Notes under the pieces: generated by a model | The model's input: the letters and a program-made list of their open reading frames with translations, nothing else | The model's database searches: none | Told to the model about the DNA's origin: nothing | Position numbers and translations under genes: made by a program | DNA from: Croceivirga lutea | GTDB taxonomy: Bacteria > Bacteroidota > Bacteroidia > Flavobacteriales > Flavobacteriaceae | Reading direction: 5' to 3' | NCBI RefSeq assembly: GCF_014235875.1 | Contig: NZ_JACJUK010000010.1 | Location: forward strand, 60,144-124,143 | Length of the DNA: 64,000 nt | In this document: positions 8,333 to 20,000 of the stretch, one piece after another | Position numbering within the stretch: position 1 is the stretch's first letter | Layout: each line of letters starts with the position of its first letter

Positions 8333-10783
8333 CTAAAGCGTTTTAGCGTTTTTAACTTTTTGCTTTGTAATGGCTATGGCAATTACTTCACTCATATCTG
8401 TAACATAATGAAAAGTAAGCCCTTTTAAATATTCTTGCTTTATTTCTTGAATGTCTCTTCTGTTTTCTTCACAAAGTATAATCTCTTTAATACGAGCTCT
8501 TTTAGCAGCAAGAATTTTTTCTTTAATACCACCAACGGGAAGCACCTTACCACGTAAGGTAATTTCACCAGTCATGGCTAAACTCTTTTTTACCTTACGT
8601 TGTGTAAATAAAGAAACCAGAGAGGTTAACATAGTTATTCCTGCACTTGGCCCATCTTTGGGTGTAGCACCTTCAGGAACATGAATATGTACATTGTACT
8701 TATCAAAAACTTCAGGTGAAATTCCAAAAGACTCCGCATTAGATTTTATATATTCCATGGCAATGGTAGCAGATTCTTTCATCACCTTACCCAAATTACC
8801 TGTGATATTTAATGCACCTTTACCTTTAGAAAGTATAGATTCTATAAATAAAATATCACCACCTACACTTGTCCATGCTAAACCAGTAACTACACCAGCA
8901 ACATCATTATTCTCATACTTATCTCTTTCTAGCCTAGCTGGTCCTAATACTTTTTCAATAATTTCATTAGAAACCTTAATATCGTAAGGTTCTTCTATTG
9001 CTATATTTTTGGCTGCGTAACGCACCATTTTAGCAAGTTGTTTTTCTAAAGAACGAACTCCTGACTCTCTTGTATAACCTTCAACAATTTTTTCTAATTG
9101 TGGTTTACCTATCTTTAAATCGTTAGCTGTTAAACCATGTTCTTTTAGTTGCTTTGGAAGCAAATGTTTTTTAGCAATTTCAACCTTTTCTTCAATAGTG
9201 TACCCCGTAACGTTAATAATCTCCATTCGGTCTCTCAATGCTGGTTGAATGGTATTTAGATTATTTGCTGTAGCAATAAACATTACTTTAGAAAGGTCAT
9301 ACCCCATTTCTAAGAAGTTATCATAAAACTCACTGTTTTGTTCTGGGTCTAATACTTCTAACATGGCAGAAGAAGGGTCTCCTTGATGGCTGCTTGCCAA
9401 CTTATCAATTTCGTCTAAGATAAAAACAGGGTTAGATGTACCAGCTTTTTTAATACTCTGAATTACCCTACCAGGCATAGCCCCTATATATGTTTTTCTA
9501 TGGCCTCTAATTTCTGCCTCGTCTCTAAGGCCACCTAAAGACATACGTACATATTCTCTACCCAAGGCCTCTGCTACAGATTTACCTAATGATGTTTTAC
9601 CAACTCCTGGAGGACCATAAAGACAAAGAATAGGAGATTTCATATCATTTCTTAGTTTAAGAACCGCTAGGTATTCAATAATTCTTCGCTTAACATCTTC
9701 TAGACCATAGTGGTCTCTGTCTAATATCTTTTGAGCCCTTTTTAAATCGAATTTATCTTTAGAAAATTCGTTCCAAGGTAAATCAAGAAACAAGTCTAGG
9801 TAATTGCGTTGAATAGAATACTCAGCTACTTGAGGATTCATGCGTTGCATTTTTGCCAACTCCTTATCAAAATGCTCATTTACCTTTTTGCTCCACTTTT
9901 TCTTTTTGGCCTTTTCTGCCATTTCATCAACTTCTTCTTCATAAGAAATACCACCCAGTTCTTCTTGAATAGTTTTCATTTGTTGATGTAAAAAATACTC
10001 ACGTTGTTGCTGGTCCATATCACTACGAACCTTTGATTGAATATCATTCTTCAACTCCAATTTTTGAAGTTCAACATTCATGTATTTTAAGGTTGTAAGT
10101 GCACGCTCTTGTAAGTCAGCAATCTCAAGTAACTTTTGTTTTTCTTTAACCTCTAAATTCAAATTAGAGGAGACAAAGTTGATTAAAAAGCTATTGCTTT
10201 GAATGTTCTTAATGGCAAAAGAAGCTTCACTTGGTATACTCGGATTATCTCTAATTATTCTAAAAGCCAATTCTTTAATAGACTCAATTATAGCTAAGAA
10301 CTCTTTGCTTTCTGGGTCAGGTCTTTTTTCATTTGCTTCTCTTATAGTTGCCGTCATATAAGGTTCTTCAGTAATTACCTCAGCAATTTCGAAGCGTTTT
10401 TTACCTTGTATAATCACCGTAGTATTACCATCTGGCATTTTAAGAACTCGTAAAATTCTAGCAACGGTTCCTAAGGTATTAATATCACTAACCCCCGGAT
10501 TTTCAACGGTTTCATCTTTTTGAGAAACCACACCAATTACTTTACCTCCTTTATTAGCTTCCTTAATTAAATTAATAGATTTATCTCTGCCTGCGGTAAT
10601 GGGTATTACCACACCAGGAAACAAAACTGTATTTCTAAGAGGTAAAATAGGAAGGGTTTCTGGCAACACTTCATTATTCATTTCCTCTTCATCTTCCGGT
10701 GTTAATAGGGGTATTAATTCTGCGTCTTCATCTATACCTTGTAGAGACAAACTGTCAAAATCAGTAAACTTTATATCTTTCAT
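8333..10783 (-). CDS. lon: ATP-dependent protease Lon
   Basis: Cytosolic AAA+ serine protease that degrades misfolded and regulatory proteins. It has 816 residues from the ATG at 10783; an in-frame TTG six codons upstream (10801) is a less likely start. Order: acidic N-terminal extension (1-40), LON substrate-binding domain (about 43-245), coiled-coil linker, Walker A GPPGVGKT (390-397), Walker B VFILDEID (453-460), and the protease domain with catalytic Ser713 in PKDGPSAG and Lys756 in GGIKEK. All key residues are present. No clear heat-shock operator was recognised upstream. Confidence 0.97.
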   Translation of the reverse strand: MKDIKFTDFDSLSLQGIDEDAELIPLLTPEDEEEMNNEVLPETLPILPLRNTVLFPGVVIPITAGRDKSINLIKEANKGGKVIGVVSQKDETVENPGVSDINTLGTVARILRVLKMPDGNTTVIIQGKKRFEIAEVITEEPYMTATIREANEKRPDPESKEFLAIIESIKELAFRIIRDNPSIPSEASFAIKNIQSNSFLINFVSSNLNLEVKEKQKLLEIADLQERALTTLKYMNVELQKLELKNDIQSKVRSDMDQQQREYFLHQQMKTIQEELGGISYEEEVDEMAEKAKKKKWSKKVNEHFDKELAKMQRMNPQVAEYSIQRNYLDLFLDLPWNEFSKDKFDLKRAQKILDRDHYGLEDVKRRIIEYLAVLKLRNDMKSPILCLYGPPGVGKTSLGKSVAEALGREYVRMSLGGLRDEAEIRGHRKTYIGAMPGRVIQSIKKAGTSNPVFILDEIDKLASSHQGDPSSAMLEVLDPEQNSEFYDNFLEMGYDLSKVMFIATANNLNTIQPALRDRMEIINVTGYTIEEKVEIAKKHLLPKQLKEHGLTANDLKIGKPQLEKIVEGYTRESGVRSLEKQLAKMVRYAAKNIAIEEPYDIKVSNEIIEKVLGPARLERDKYENNDVAGVVTGLAWTSVGGDILFIESILSKGKGALNITGNLGKVMKESATIAMEYIKSNAESFGISPEVFDKYNVHIHVPEGATPKDGPSAGITMLTSLVSLFTQRKVKKSLAMTGEITLRGKVLPVGGIKEKILAAKRARIKEIILCEENRRDIQEIKQEYLKGLTFHYVTDMSEVIAIAITKQKVKNAKTL

Positions 10784-11004
10784 ATCTTCACATTCGGTCA
10801 ATTTGTCACACCAAAACTTGTAAAACCGACTACTTTCAACTTCGAATAATCTGCTAAAACATTAGTCTTCGGTTGGTTTGTGTGCAAAATCAACTACTTT
10901 TCGGTATTAGTTTGCAATTGTTATGCCAATACAATTGAATTTTTTTTGAAAAAACTGTAACAATTTAAAAGAGCTCTCATCTCTATAACAAATCAATCAT
11001 CTTT

Positions 11005-11562
11005 TTGAGCCACAAAAAAGAACATACTGACCAATTGCTAGAATGGTGTAAAGAAGGTAAACAAGGTGCACAATTAGAAATATACAATAGGTATTACAAG
11101 GCCATGTACAATACTGCGTATAGAATAGTAAAGCACACCGCTGAAGCTGAAGATGTAATGCAAGAGTCGTTTTTGAACGCGTTCACCAAATTGCACACAT
11201 TTAAGGGTGAAGTAACCTTCGGAGCATGGTTAAAAAGAATTGTGGTAAACAACAGTATCTACCATTACCGAAAACAACAAAAGAATATGGCCGTTGGTCT
11301 AGATGAAATGTTATACAAGGTCGAAGATAATGATGCAGTTGTTTCAGAGAACAATGGTTATACAGAACTAAAGGCTCAAAAAGTGATGGAGACCATGAAC
11401 AGTTTAAAAGACAATTACAGAGTTTCTTTGACCTTACATTTGGTTGAAGGCTATGATTACGAAGAGGTTAGTGAAATTATGAATATTAGTTATGCTAATT
11501 GCAGAACCATGATTTCTAGAGCAAAGGAAAGTTTGAGAAGTAAAATGACATTAAACGCTTAA
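11005..11562 (+). CDS. ECF RNA polymerase sigma factor (TTG start)
   Basis: 185-residue sigma-70 family ECF protein with region 2 (YNTAYRIVKHTAEAEDVMQESF) at about residues 36-57 and region 4 helix-turn-helix (YDYEEVSEIMNISYANCRTM) near residues 150-170. The start is a TTG: an in-frame stop at 10966-10968 excludes any upstream ATG, and the next internal ATG would cut into region 2. It heads an apparent operon with a single-pass membrane protein 5 bases downstream and two exported repeat proteins. That layout suggests the sigma factor is controlled by the membrane protein. Confidence 0.9.
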   Translation: MSHKKEHTDQLLEWCKEGKQGAQLEIYNRYYKAMYNTAYRIVKHTAEAEDVMQESFLNAFTKLHTFKGEVTFGAWLKRIVVNNSIYHYRKQQKNMAVGLDEMLYKVEDNDAVVSENNGYTELKAQKVMETMNSLKDNYRVSLTLHLVEGYDYEEVSEIMNISYANCRTMISRAKESLRSKMTLNA

Positions 11563-11567
11563 TTGTT

Positions 11568-12128
11568 ATGAAAGAAAAAGATGAATTAGAAAAATTATTT
11601 GAGCGGTTATCAGGAGATTTTGATTTTGAAAGCCCAAACAAGGGACACCAAAAAAGATTCTTAGAAAAAATAGAACGCCAAAATGGTGTAGTAACCTTAA
11701 AAAGAAAGAAAAATTGGTGGAAACCGCTCTCAATTGCAGCTTCAATTGTGCTTTTGGTTGGTATTGGACTATTTAGTCTTAACCAACAAGATAGTATTGA
11801 GGAACGGGTAGTTGAAATTTCCCCTGAAATATCTAACACAGAATTTTACTTTGCTAGCTTAGTAGAAGAACAAGTTCGAAAATTAGAAGAGGAAAAAACT
11901 CCAGCTAACGCAAAGTTAGTTGAAGATACACTAGGACAGTTAAAACAGTTAGAAAACGATTATAAACAATTAGAATTAGACCTGGTAAATGGCGGTAATT
12001 CTGAAATTATATTAAACGCCATGATAATTAACTTTCAAACAAGAATTGATTTGTTGAAAGAGGTTTTAGCCAGTATTGAAGATATTAAAAACATAAATCT
12101 ACAGAATGATGAGAATTTTACAATATAG
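11568..12128 (+). CDS. Single-pass membrane protein, putative anti-sigma factor
   Basis: 186 residues with a charged cytoplasmic N-terminus (about 1-45), one membrane helix (WWKPLSIAASIVLLVGIGLF, about 47-66) and a mainly helical C-terminal part with coiled-coil character (LEEEKTPANAKLVEDTLGQL, KQLENDYKQLELDL). The topology and the position right after an ECF sigma gene suggest an anti-sigma factor. No ZAS zinc motif (HxxxCxxC) is present, so the assignment rests on context. The end overlaps the next gene by about 20 bases. Confidence 0.75.
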   Translation: MKEKDELEKLFERLSGDFDFESPNKGHQKRFLEKIERQNGVVTLKRKKNWWKPLSIAASIVLLVGIGLFSLNQQDSIEERVVEISPEISNTEFYFASLVEEQVRKLEEEKTPANAKLVEDTLGQLKQLENDYKQLELDLVNGGNSEIILNAMIINFQTRIDLLKEVLASIEDIKNINLQNDENFTI

Positions 12129-13200
12129 CATACTATTATTAACCTTTCTCGTTACCACTACGAGATTGCAAGCCAAACCTTTAGATGGTAGGTGGGGTGG
12201 TAAATACACAAAAGAAAAGACCATTAAAAAAGAATTTGATGTAAACGCTGATGCCCTTTTTAAAGTAAAAAACAGTTATGGCAATCTAAATATTACTTCA
12301 TGGAATGAAAACAGAGTAGTAATAGAAGTTCACATTAAAACAAACGGCAACAATGAAGAAAAGGTAAAAGAGCGTCTGAGAGAAATAGATGTAGATTTTG
12401 AAAACAGTGCTTCATTAGTTTCTGCAATTACCCGTTTTGGCGATAGAAGCAAAAGTTGGGGTTGGAACTGGGGCAAACGTAATAATGTAAATGTTCAGGT
12501 TAATTACACAATAAAATTACCCGTAAAAAACAGTGTTCATTTAAATAATGATTATGGTAATATCTTTTTAAATAGAATAGATGGTCATGCCAAAATAAAC
12601 TGTGATTATGGTAAAATGGAAATAGGTGAATTACGAGGCCGAAATAACGAACTGCGTTTTGATTATACCTCTAGAAGCTCTTTCGAATACATCAATAGTG
12701 CTGAAATTATGGCTGACTACTCTAGTTTTACAATAGAAAAAGCAGGTAATTTGGTTATCAACGCAGACTACACGAACAGTGTAATTAAAGAAATGGGTAA
12801 CTTACAGTATTCATCTGATTACGGGTCTTTAGAAGTAGATAAGGTTAAAAATGTAAAAGGAGTTGGAGATTACATTGGAATTAAATTAGGCAAAGTAGAT
12901 GGCAACGTAAGCATAACATCAGACTACGGTTCCATTAAAATATCAGAAATGACTAATGGTAATGTAGACATTAGGTCTGATTATACTGGAATTAAATTTG
13001 GTTATGCTCCTAGCTATTATTTCGATTTTGAAATTTCAACAGAATATGCAGGGGTAAGTGGAAAAGATGAGTTTGAAATAAATATTAGCAAAGAAAAATC
13101 TCACGAGAAATATTACAAAGGTTATCGTGGTAAATCAAATTCTGGCAACAGAGTTTCAATTAACAGTGAATACGGTGGAATAACATTCTATGAAAATTAA
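12106..13200 (+). CDS. Exported DUF4097-like repeat protein, predicted beta-helix
   Basis: 364 residues with an N-terminal signal peptide (ILQYSILLLTFLVTTTRLQA, about 4-23). The body holds about a dozen imperfect repeats of 15-22 residues with the core [ND]-[DE]-Y-[GTSA], for example NDYGNIFL, CDYGKMEI, ADYSSFTI, SDYGSLEV, SDYGSIKI and SEYGGITF. Such spacing is typical of right-handed beta-helix (DUF4097/DUF2807-like) proteins. The function is unknown. The gene overlaps the preceding membrane protein gene and is followed within 22 bases by a second beta-helix protein. Either of two adjacent ATGs (12106 or 12109) may be used. Confidence 0.82.
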   Translation: MMRILQYSILLLTFLVTTTRLQAKPLDGRWGGKYTKEKTIKKEFDVNADALFKVKNSYGNLNITSWNENRVVIEVHIKTNGNNEEKVKERLREIDVDFENSASLVSAITRFGDRSKSWGWNWGKRNNVNVQVNYTIKLPVKNSVHLNNDYGNIFLNRIDGHAKINCDYGKMEIGELRGRNNELRFDYTSRSSFEYINSAEIMADYSSFTIEKAGNLVINADYTNSVIKEMGNLQYSSDYGSLEVDKVKNVKGVGDYIGIKLGKVDGNVSITSDYGSIKISEMTNGNVDIRSDYTGIKFGYAPSYYFDFEISTEYAGVSGKDEFEINISKEKSHEKYYKGYRGKSNSGNRVSINSEYGGITFYEN

Positions 13201-13222
13201 TAACAATCAAAAACAACAAATC

Positions 13223-13945
13223 ATGAAAAAAGTTTTGACCCTAAGTTTAGCACTATTGAGCCTAAGTGTATCAGCTCAATGGGGCAAAAGAATACAAGGT
13301 AATGGTAATGTAGTAACCATTGAACGTAATGTAGGTAGCTATGATGAAGTAAGCTCAGCTGGTTGGTTCGATGTTGAACTGGTAAGCGGTGCTGAAGGGC
13401 AATTAACAATTAAAGGAGAAGAAAATCTTTTAGAATACATAAAAACAGAGGTTAAAGATGGTCGCCTAGTTATTAAAACTGAAAAAGGAGTAAATCTTAA
13501 ATCCTCTAATTGGAAGTCTGGAATATTAATAACTGTACCAGTTGAAGAAATTAGTGGTGTCAGCTTATCTGGTTCTGGTGATGTTGTATCAAAAACTGTA
13601 TTAAAAACAGATAGTTTTAAGGCTTCAATAGCAGGTTCTGGTGATGTTACACTAGAATTAGAAGCTACCAACGTTAAGGCATCTATTTCTGGTTCTGGAG
13701 ATATGAATTTAGAAGGCAGCACAAAAAATTTCGAAGTAGCTGTTGCGGGTTCTGGTGATGTTAAAGCATATGATTTAGAAGCTGATAATGTAGAAGCAAA
13801 AGTTTCTGGTTCAGCAGATTTAAAAGTAACAGCAAATGAAATGCTGCGTGCTAGAGTTTCTGGTTCAGGAGATATTACTTACAAAGGAAACCCGAGTAAG
13901 ATTGAATCAAAAAGTTCTGGGTCTGGCGATATTTCTAGCTATTAA
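13223..13945 (+). CDS. Exported DUF2807 (GIN/head domain) protein
   Basis: 240 residues from ATG 13223, which begins a clear signal peptide (KKVLTLSLALLSLSVSAQ). An earlier in-frame ATG at 13190 would put charged residues before it. The segment from residue 25 onward matches the putative auto-transporter adhesin head/GIN domain (DUF2807). Seven repeats with the core SGSGD or AGSGD recur about every 20 residues, which fits a beta-helix. It is the last gene of the sigma factor operon and is followed by a terminator. The role is unknown; a cell-envelope stress or surface function is an inference. Confidence 0.85.
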   Translation: MKKVLTLSLALLSLSVSAQWGKRIQGNGNVVTIERNVGSYDEVSSAGWFDVELVSGAEGQLTIKGEENLLEYIKTEVKDGRLVIKTEKGVNLKSSNWKSGILITVPVEEISGVSLSGSGDVVSKTVLKTDSFKASIAGSGDVTLELEATNVKASISGSGDMNLEGSTKNFEVAVAGSGDVKAYDLEADNVEAKVSGSADLKVTANEMLRARVSGSGDITYKGNPSKIESKSSGSGDISSY

Positions 13946-13999
13946 GATAGAATTTAAACATCCGATTATTCGGATACCTTCATCAATCAATAAACAAGA

Positions 14000-14031
14000 A
14001 ATCCCCAGTTTTTCAACTGGGGATTTTTTAT
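14000..14031 (+). terminator. Terminator of the ECF sigma operon
   Basis: Stem ATCCCCAGTT / AACTGGGGAT with a short loop and a following T-run, 55 bases after the DUF2807 gene. It lies just before the stop of the convergent giant gene and may also act weakly on that strand. Confidence 0.85.
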
Positions 14032-14035
14032 GAAT

Positions 14036-17000
14036 TTATTTAATTAAAACCTTCTGTACTAAAATTTCATCTTCAACCCGCACAGAAACAAAGTAATTGC
14101 CCGAAGCTAGTTGTCTTATAGCTACCTCAGTACTATTTTGACCTTTATTCACTGGTCTTGAAACTGTTAGAACTATCTTACCAGAGTAGTCGTAAATATT
14201 TATTTCGGCATTTGAACTTACAAAAGATGCAAAATGAAGTTGCATATTTGAGTCTTGTTCCACCGGATTAGGAGCAATTGTTAATGCAGAAATTGATTTT
14301 CCTAATTTTTCTAATTCATCAAAAGATATTTTAAATGTGGATGTTGCTCCACTTCTAGACACAAAACCTGTTAGTTGTGCAGTATAACCTCCATCATTTG
14401 TGGTAACCGTAATAATGACTGTTCCAGGACCAACGGCAGTTACATTTCCGTTTTGGTCAACAACCCCTACACTTTCATCACTACTGCTCCATACAACTGA
14501 TTTATCTGTTGCATTTTCTGGATTTATAGTAGCCGTAACAGTACCTGAAAAACCAACTGGAACCTCACCTTCAGTTACATCTAAGCTAACTCCTCTAACC
14601 GGTATATACTCTTCTCCAACTTCTATCTCAGAAATTGCCGTATAACCACCATCGATTGTAGTAACTGTAATAATTGCGTTACCTACAGCATTTGCGGTAA
14701 CTAATCCATTAGAATTAACTGTTGCAACGCTATCATCACTTGATGACCAACTTACTGTTGTATTTGTTGCATTTGAGGGTGAAACTATAGCAGCTAATTG
14801 AAATGTTTGATTTGCTGTGAGATTAACTTTTTGTGGATTTAAGCTCACACCGGTAACCAAAATTTCTGAAGGATTATTGGCTTCAACTTTTAAATCGTCT
14901 ACCACAAATATTTCATTATCTGCAGAGCACCAAACTTCAAACTCAATTACGAGATTATCTCCTTCTATACCTTCAACGGTAATTAGTTGTCGTTCTATAT
15001 CATCAATAAATTCGCCAATTAAAACACGTTCTCCATTATCAACCGTATAATACGCTCTTAAGAAATCAACTTCTTCTTTGGCTCCCAAATCTTCGTCGTC
15101 AATGATAAACGAAATGGAAACATTAGCGTTACCAGCTATATTTATCTGTTCAGTTGTAAAGGTTGCTGGGTCATTAGAAGAGTAATCTGTTTGATATCTA
15201 AGTTGTCCGTTAGTAACCTGAATACTTCCGTCTACAATCCATGCAGTTTCACCATTATCTAGTTTACTTCCGTTAACCAAATCATTAAATGTTTCTATCC
15301 ATGGTAGTTCTTGATTTGGAACTGCGCTTACCAATACATTTGCTGAAGCTGAATAATTACCATCAACCGTTGTTACAGTAACCGTTGCATTACCAGGATT
15401 AAGGGCAATTATCTTACCGTCAGCATCTACACTAGCAATTGATGGGTTGCTTGAGAGCCAAGTAACCGTTTTATCTGTTGCATTAACAGGGGTTATTGTA
15501 GAAATTAAAGTATAGGTAGCGTTTGGCACTAGATTAACCTCACTGGTATTTAAACTTACACCTGTCACAGGAATTGTGCTCGTATTGGTTTCTTCAACTC
15601 TTAAATCATCAACAATAAAAATCTCATTATCTGCTGAAGATTTAGCTTCAAATTCCACAACTAAAGAAGAACCTTGAATTCCACTGATGGTAAAGTTTTC
15701 TAAATCAATATCATCAATGAATTCTGCAAGCAATACACGAGTACCTCCATCTAATCTATAGTATGCTCTTAAATAATCAACTTCTTCTTTTGAATTTAAA
15801 TTTTCATCGGTAACAGTAAACGAAATACTTACATCTGAATAACCAGAAATATTGATTTCTTGAGTTTCAAAAGTTGCTGGATTCTCAGTAGTATAATCTA
15901 CTTGATAACGCAATTGTTCATTTAGAACAGAAAAGTTACCTGTTGTTGACCATGCGGTTTCACCTGTATCAACCGTAGACCCATTTTGTAAGTTAGTAAA
16001 ATCTTCAATCCAAGGTAAATCTTGACTAGTTGGTGCTGTTACTGTTATTGTAGAGGTTGCCGAAAAACCGCCATCCTCAGTAGAAACCGTTATACGGGCA
16101 ATACCTTCTGCTAAAGCATTTACCAAGCCTGAATTATCAATAGAAACCACACTCGGATCACTAACTGTCCAATTTACAGTTGTATTTGAGGCATCATTAG
16201 GATTTACTGTTGCTATCAGTTGTATTGATTCACCTATCGTAAGATTAGATGAAGTTGGATTTATTGTTATGCCAGTTACCGGTATAGTTATAGGCTCTAC
16301 GATTACATTGGCATTGGCTATAAATCCGCCGTCATTTGTTGTGGCAATTATAATGGCACTACCTTCAGCAACTGCAGTAATAGCACCATTAGCATCAACG
16401 GTAGCTACGAATTCATCACTACTTTCCCAGGATACAGTGCGATTACTTGCATCTAAAGGACTAACAGTTGCAATAATTTGGGCGGTTTCACCAGCTATTA
16501 AAGTAATCTCATCTTCTGATAATGTTATACCTGTTACAGGAATAACAATTGGCTCAACCACGACTGAAGCGGTAGCTTTAAAACCTCCGTCTGTTGTAGT
16601 TACAGTAACTGTTGCATTTCCTTCAGAAACTGCTATAACATTACCGTTTTCATCAACAGTAATTATTGAAGTATCACTGCTCTCCCAAGATACTGAACTA
16701 TCACTAGCATCAGTAGGACTTACAGTTGCTACTAATTGGGTTGTGTCACCTTCTGTTAAAGTTAAATTTTCAGCAGCTAATGTTACGCCTGTTACTGCTG
16801 TAGGTTCTGGAACCACGTTTAACAATAGTTCTGTTTCACAACCACTATCTGTGGTAAATATATATATCCCAGACTGTGCAGAAGTAACATTTGACAAGGT
16901 TAAATCTTGGAAATTAAGTTCCTTAAAAATATCATTAGGGCCTGTAACACTGAACCTAACAGCATTAGGTATAATACTCAAAGTAATAGTTTCTCCTTCT

Positions 17001-20000
17001 AAAATAGAAACGTTTGCATCTCCTGTAATGTAAGGCCCCGTCTGATTTAATTGATATTCAGTCTCTAAACCTAGATTTGTACAATCTACAGCAGCAACTT
17101 CAACATTAACTTCTAGCAAGCAACCTTGTTCCGTTTCAATAGTATAAACTCCGGCATCTTGTAACGTTATCTGTTCTATTACCAAGTCTTGTAAACTTAG
17201 TTCCTTTTCATTTCCATTAGGACCACTTATTGAAAATTGATATTGATTTGGAATTATACTTAACACCAATCGACTACCCTCATTAATCTGGATAGAACTT
17301 ACATCAGTAATATATTGACCATTGTTAATCTGATATTCAGTTTCAATTATAGAACAATCGAAATTACTTTCTACAATTACAGCAACTTCTGCAGTAAAAT
17401 CACCATCAATAGATGTTGCAGTCAATACCGTACTGCCTGAAGAAACAGCGGTAATTGTTCCTTGATTATCAACTGTTGCAATTGCCTCATCATTAGAAGT
17501 CCATACAATGCCTTGTTCAGTAGCATTTGTTGGCTGCACTGTTGCTGTAACGGTAACAGTTTCCCCTTCAACTAAACTAACTTCTGATAAAGAGGTTGTG
17601 ATACCTGTTACGGGATTTCTATCAAGATTTACTAATCTCCATTTAAAGAAATTACTACCATCATTTATATAGGTTTTTACACTTGCACCTAAATCAACGC
17701 TATTGTTTTCAATTCCTAAATAAAGATTGTTAGCAACACTTTTAATTAACCACTGGTCTTCTTCAACATATTCTAAAGTGAATTGTTGAGCAATTGTACC
17801 GTTACCTTGATATTGGATAAGGTTTGTTCCAGGCGTTTGGCCTTGCGACTCAACATCAAAATATTTAGTACTGTGTAATGCTCTGAAACTGTAAACTCCA
17901 GTACCAACAGATTCTAGATAATATTCTTGATTTGCTCCACCGTTTGGATTCCATTGTATAATGTCAGCACGATCGGCTTGAGAAGCACCGGCAACATCCA
18001 CATAAAGTCCGCTTCCAACATTTATTAAGGCATATCTAGCCTCTTCTATAGTTGGTACTTCTAAATCTGGATCTAACTGATTTATCCATGCTTCTAACAA
18101 AGCTACAGCCTTATCGTCTACCTTCTTTTTTGCTATAGGAGGCATCATTATAGACGGGTCTGTAGAGGCAGTTCTATGATAAAGAATAGATTGGTCCGCA
18201 TTTCCTGGAACTAAAATTCGCTCCCCAGGAATTCCTATGGGCGTATTAGTGCCAGAACTTAATAAACCCGTTTGTTGCAACGTATTAAATAGGCGCAAAT
18301 CAAACTGAGCTCTATCTCCTGTACCTCCAGGTCTATGACAATACGCACAATTTAAATCCATATAAGAACGTGCTCTTTCATCTAAACTTGCCGTTTCATC
18401 TTCTAAAGCTTTATAAGTCTGAAATTGAGCTGCTTGTGCATCGTTAATAGCTTCATCTAAAATACCCAAATGACTTAATGTTACTAATTGATTCGCCGTC
18501 AATCCTGTTTTATCGTATGTTATTTCAGAATTCAGATATCTTGTTCTTGTACCTAAAGTACCTCCCGTAGCAGGGTTATGACAAGAAATACAATCTTGAC
18601 TTGAAGGATACACCCAAGTTTGGTTGGTAACCGTTCCATCTTGTAATCGAACTTGAATATCTTCTTCTAAACCTTGTTCCAATAACACCGCATCTGTGCC
18701 AGCTGCATTCCATTTATAGGTTTTATAATAAAAGGAGCCTTCTGTTGTTTTTACTGAAAATCTTGTTTCCAATCGTTTCGTCTCTGACGGATTATTTTCA
18801 TCAACAGGAAGTTCAAAATGCTTAATTAAGACAGAACCAGTAGGAAACTGCCAATCGCCATTCTCAGAAAATGAAATCTGCTCAGCGGGTGTGTTGTGGG
18901 TACCATCATTAGGAATAACCAACCACCTTTTCTTTTCAGCTCCATCTGACCAAAATGGCTCAATTAAATCGTATGGTAAAACGCCATCATTAGGTTCAAG
19001 AGTTTCTAAATTTTTAAATGCACCGGTTTCTGATAATAATTCTGGAACAGTACCTTCTAGCTCACCATTCTGTACAAGCTTGTACATTTTTACATTATTA
19101 CCTTGGCTTAGTAAGTACAATTCGCCATTATTATCTTCACCAAAAGAGATAATATTAGTAGGTGAAAATTGAGTAATTAATTCATATTCACCAGTATTGA
19201 TATCTACAGCCCAAATTTCTTCACCTGTACCATAATCAGCACAAATATATTTTCCATAAAAATCTGGCATTGCTGCTCCCCTATACACATAACCGCCAAT
19301 GAGAGCATTTGCTTGGCTTCTAGGAAAGGCAACTAATGGACCTTGATGAGGCATGCCGTCTTGCATTGTAGTACAGGTTCCTCTAAATTGATATCCCTCG
19401 TATACAGGCCAGCCATAGTTTTTACCCTTTTCGATTACATTAATTTCTTCATGAGTTGACTCCCCTATCTCACCAATATAAAAGGTTCCTGTAAGTCTAT
19501 CCACTGTCATACGATGTGGGTTTCTATGCCCAATTGTATAATATTCTTCAAAATTGCTACCGCTTGCAGTTAAAAAAGGATTATCATCTGGTATATAATA
19601 ACCAACGCCAGATACCTCATCTGCAAAACGCCCCCCTGTTGGTAATGTTCTAGTTGGAGGATGACTTGTGTTAGGGTTTTGGTCCACATCTATTCGCAGT
19701 ACTCCACCATCTAAATTGGTGGTTGAATTTTGCGGCTTATTATAAGCAGATTGGTCGCCTGTTGGTATATATAAGTAACCATCATTACCGAATGCTATGC
19801 CTCCACCACGGTGCGTAGAACTAAACATGCGCATCTTTATCATTTCAAGGTCGCTATTGGCTACTTTAGTAAACGTTGTTGGGTTAACTTCAATACGTTT
19901 TAAGATTAAGAAATTTCCCCAATAATCTTCCTTATCACACCCGAACCCAGTTATAAAACCGTTAGGATAATCTCTTCCTTGAGCATCTTTGGTGGTATAA

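Noticed and set aside
10784..11004. Search for heat-shock or divergent promoter elements between lon and the ECF sigma gene
   Set aside because: No exact TAnnTTTG or CIRCE-like sequence was found on either strand; near matches have wrong spacing.
16269..17033. 254-codon open frame on the plus strand opposite the giant dehydrogenase gene
   Set aside because: It mirrors the repetitive BIG2 coding sequence, has no recognisable domain and no start context; a shadow frame.
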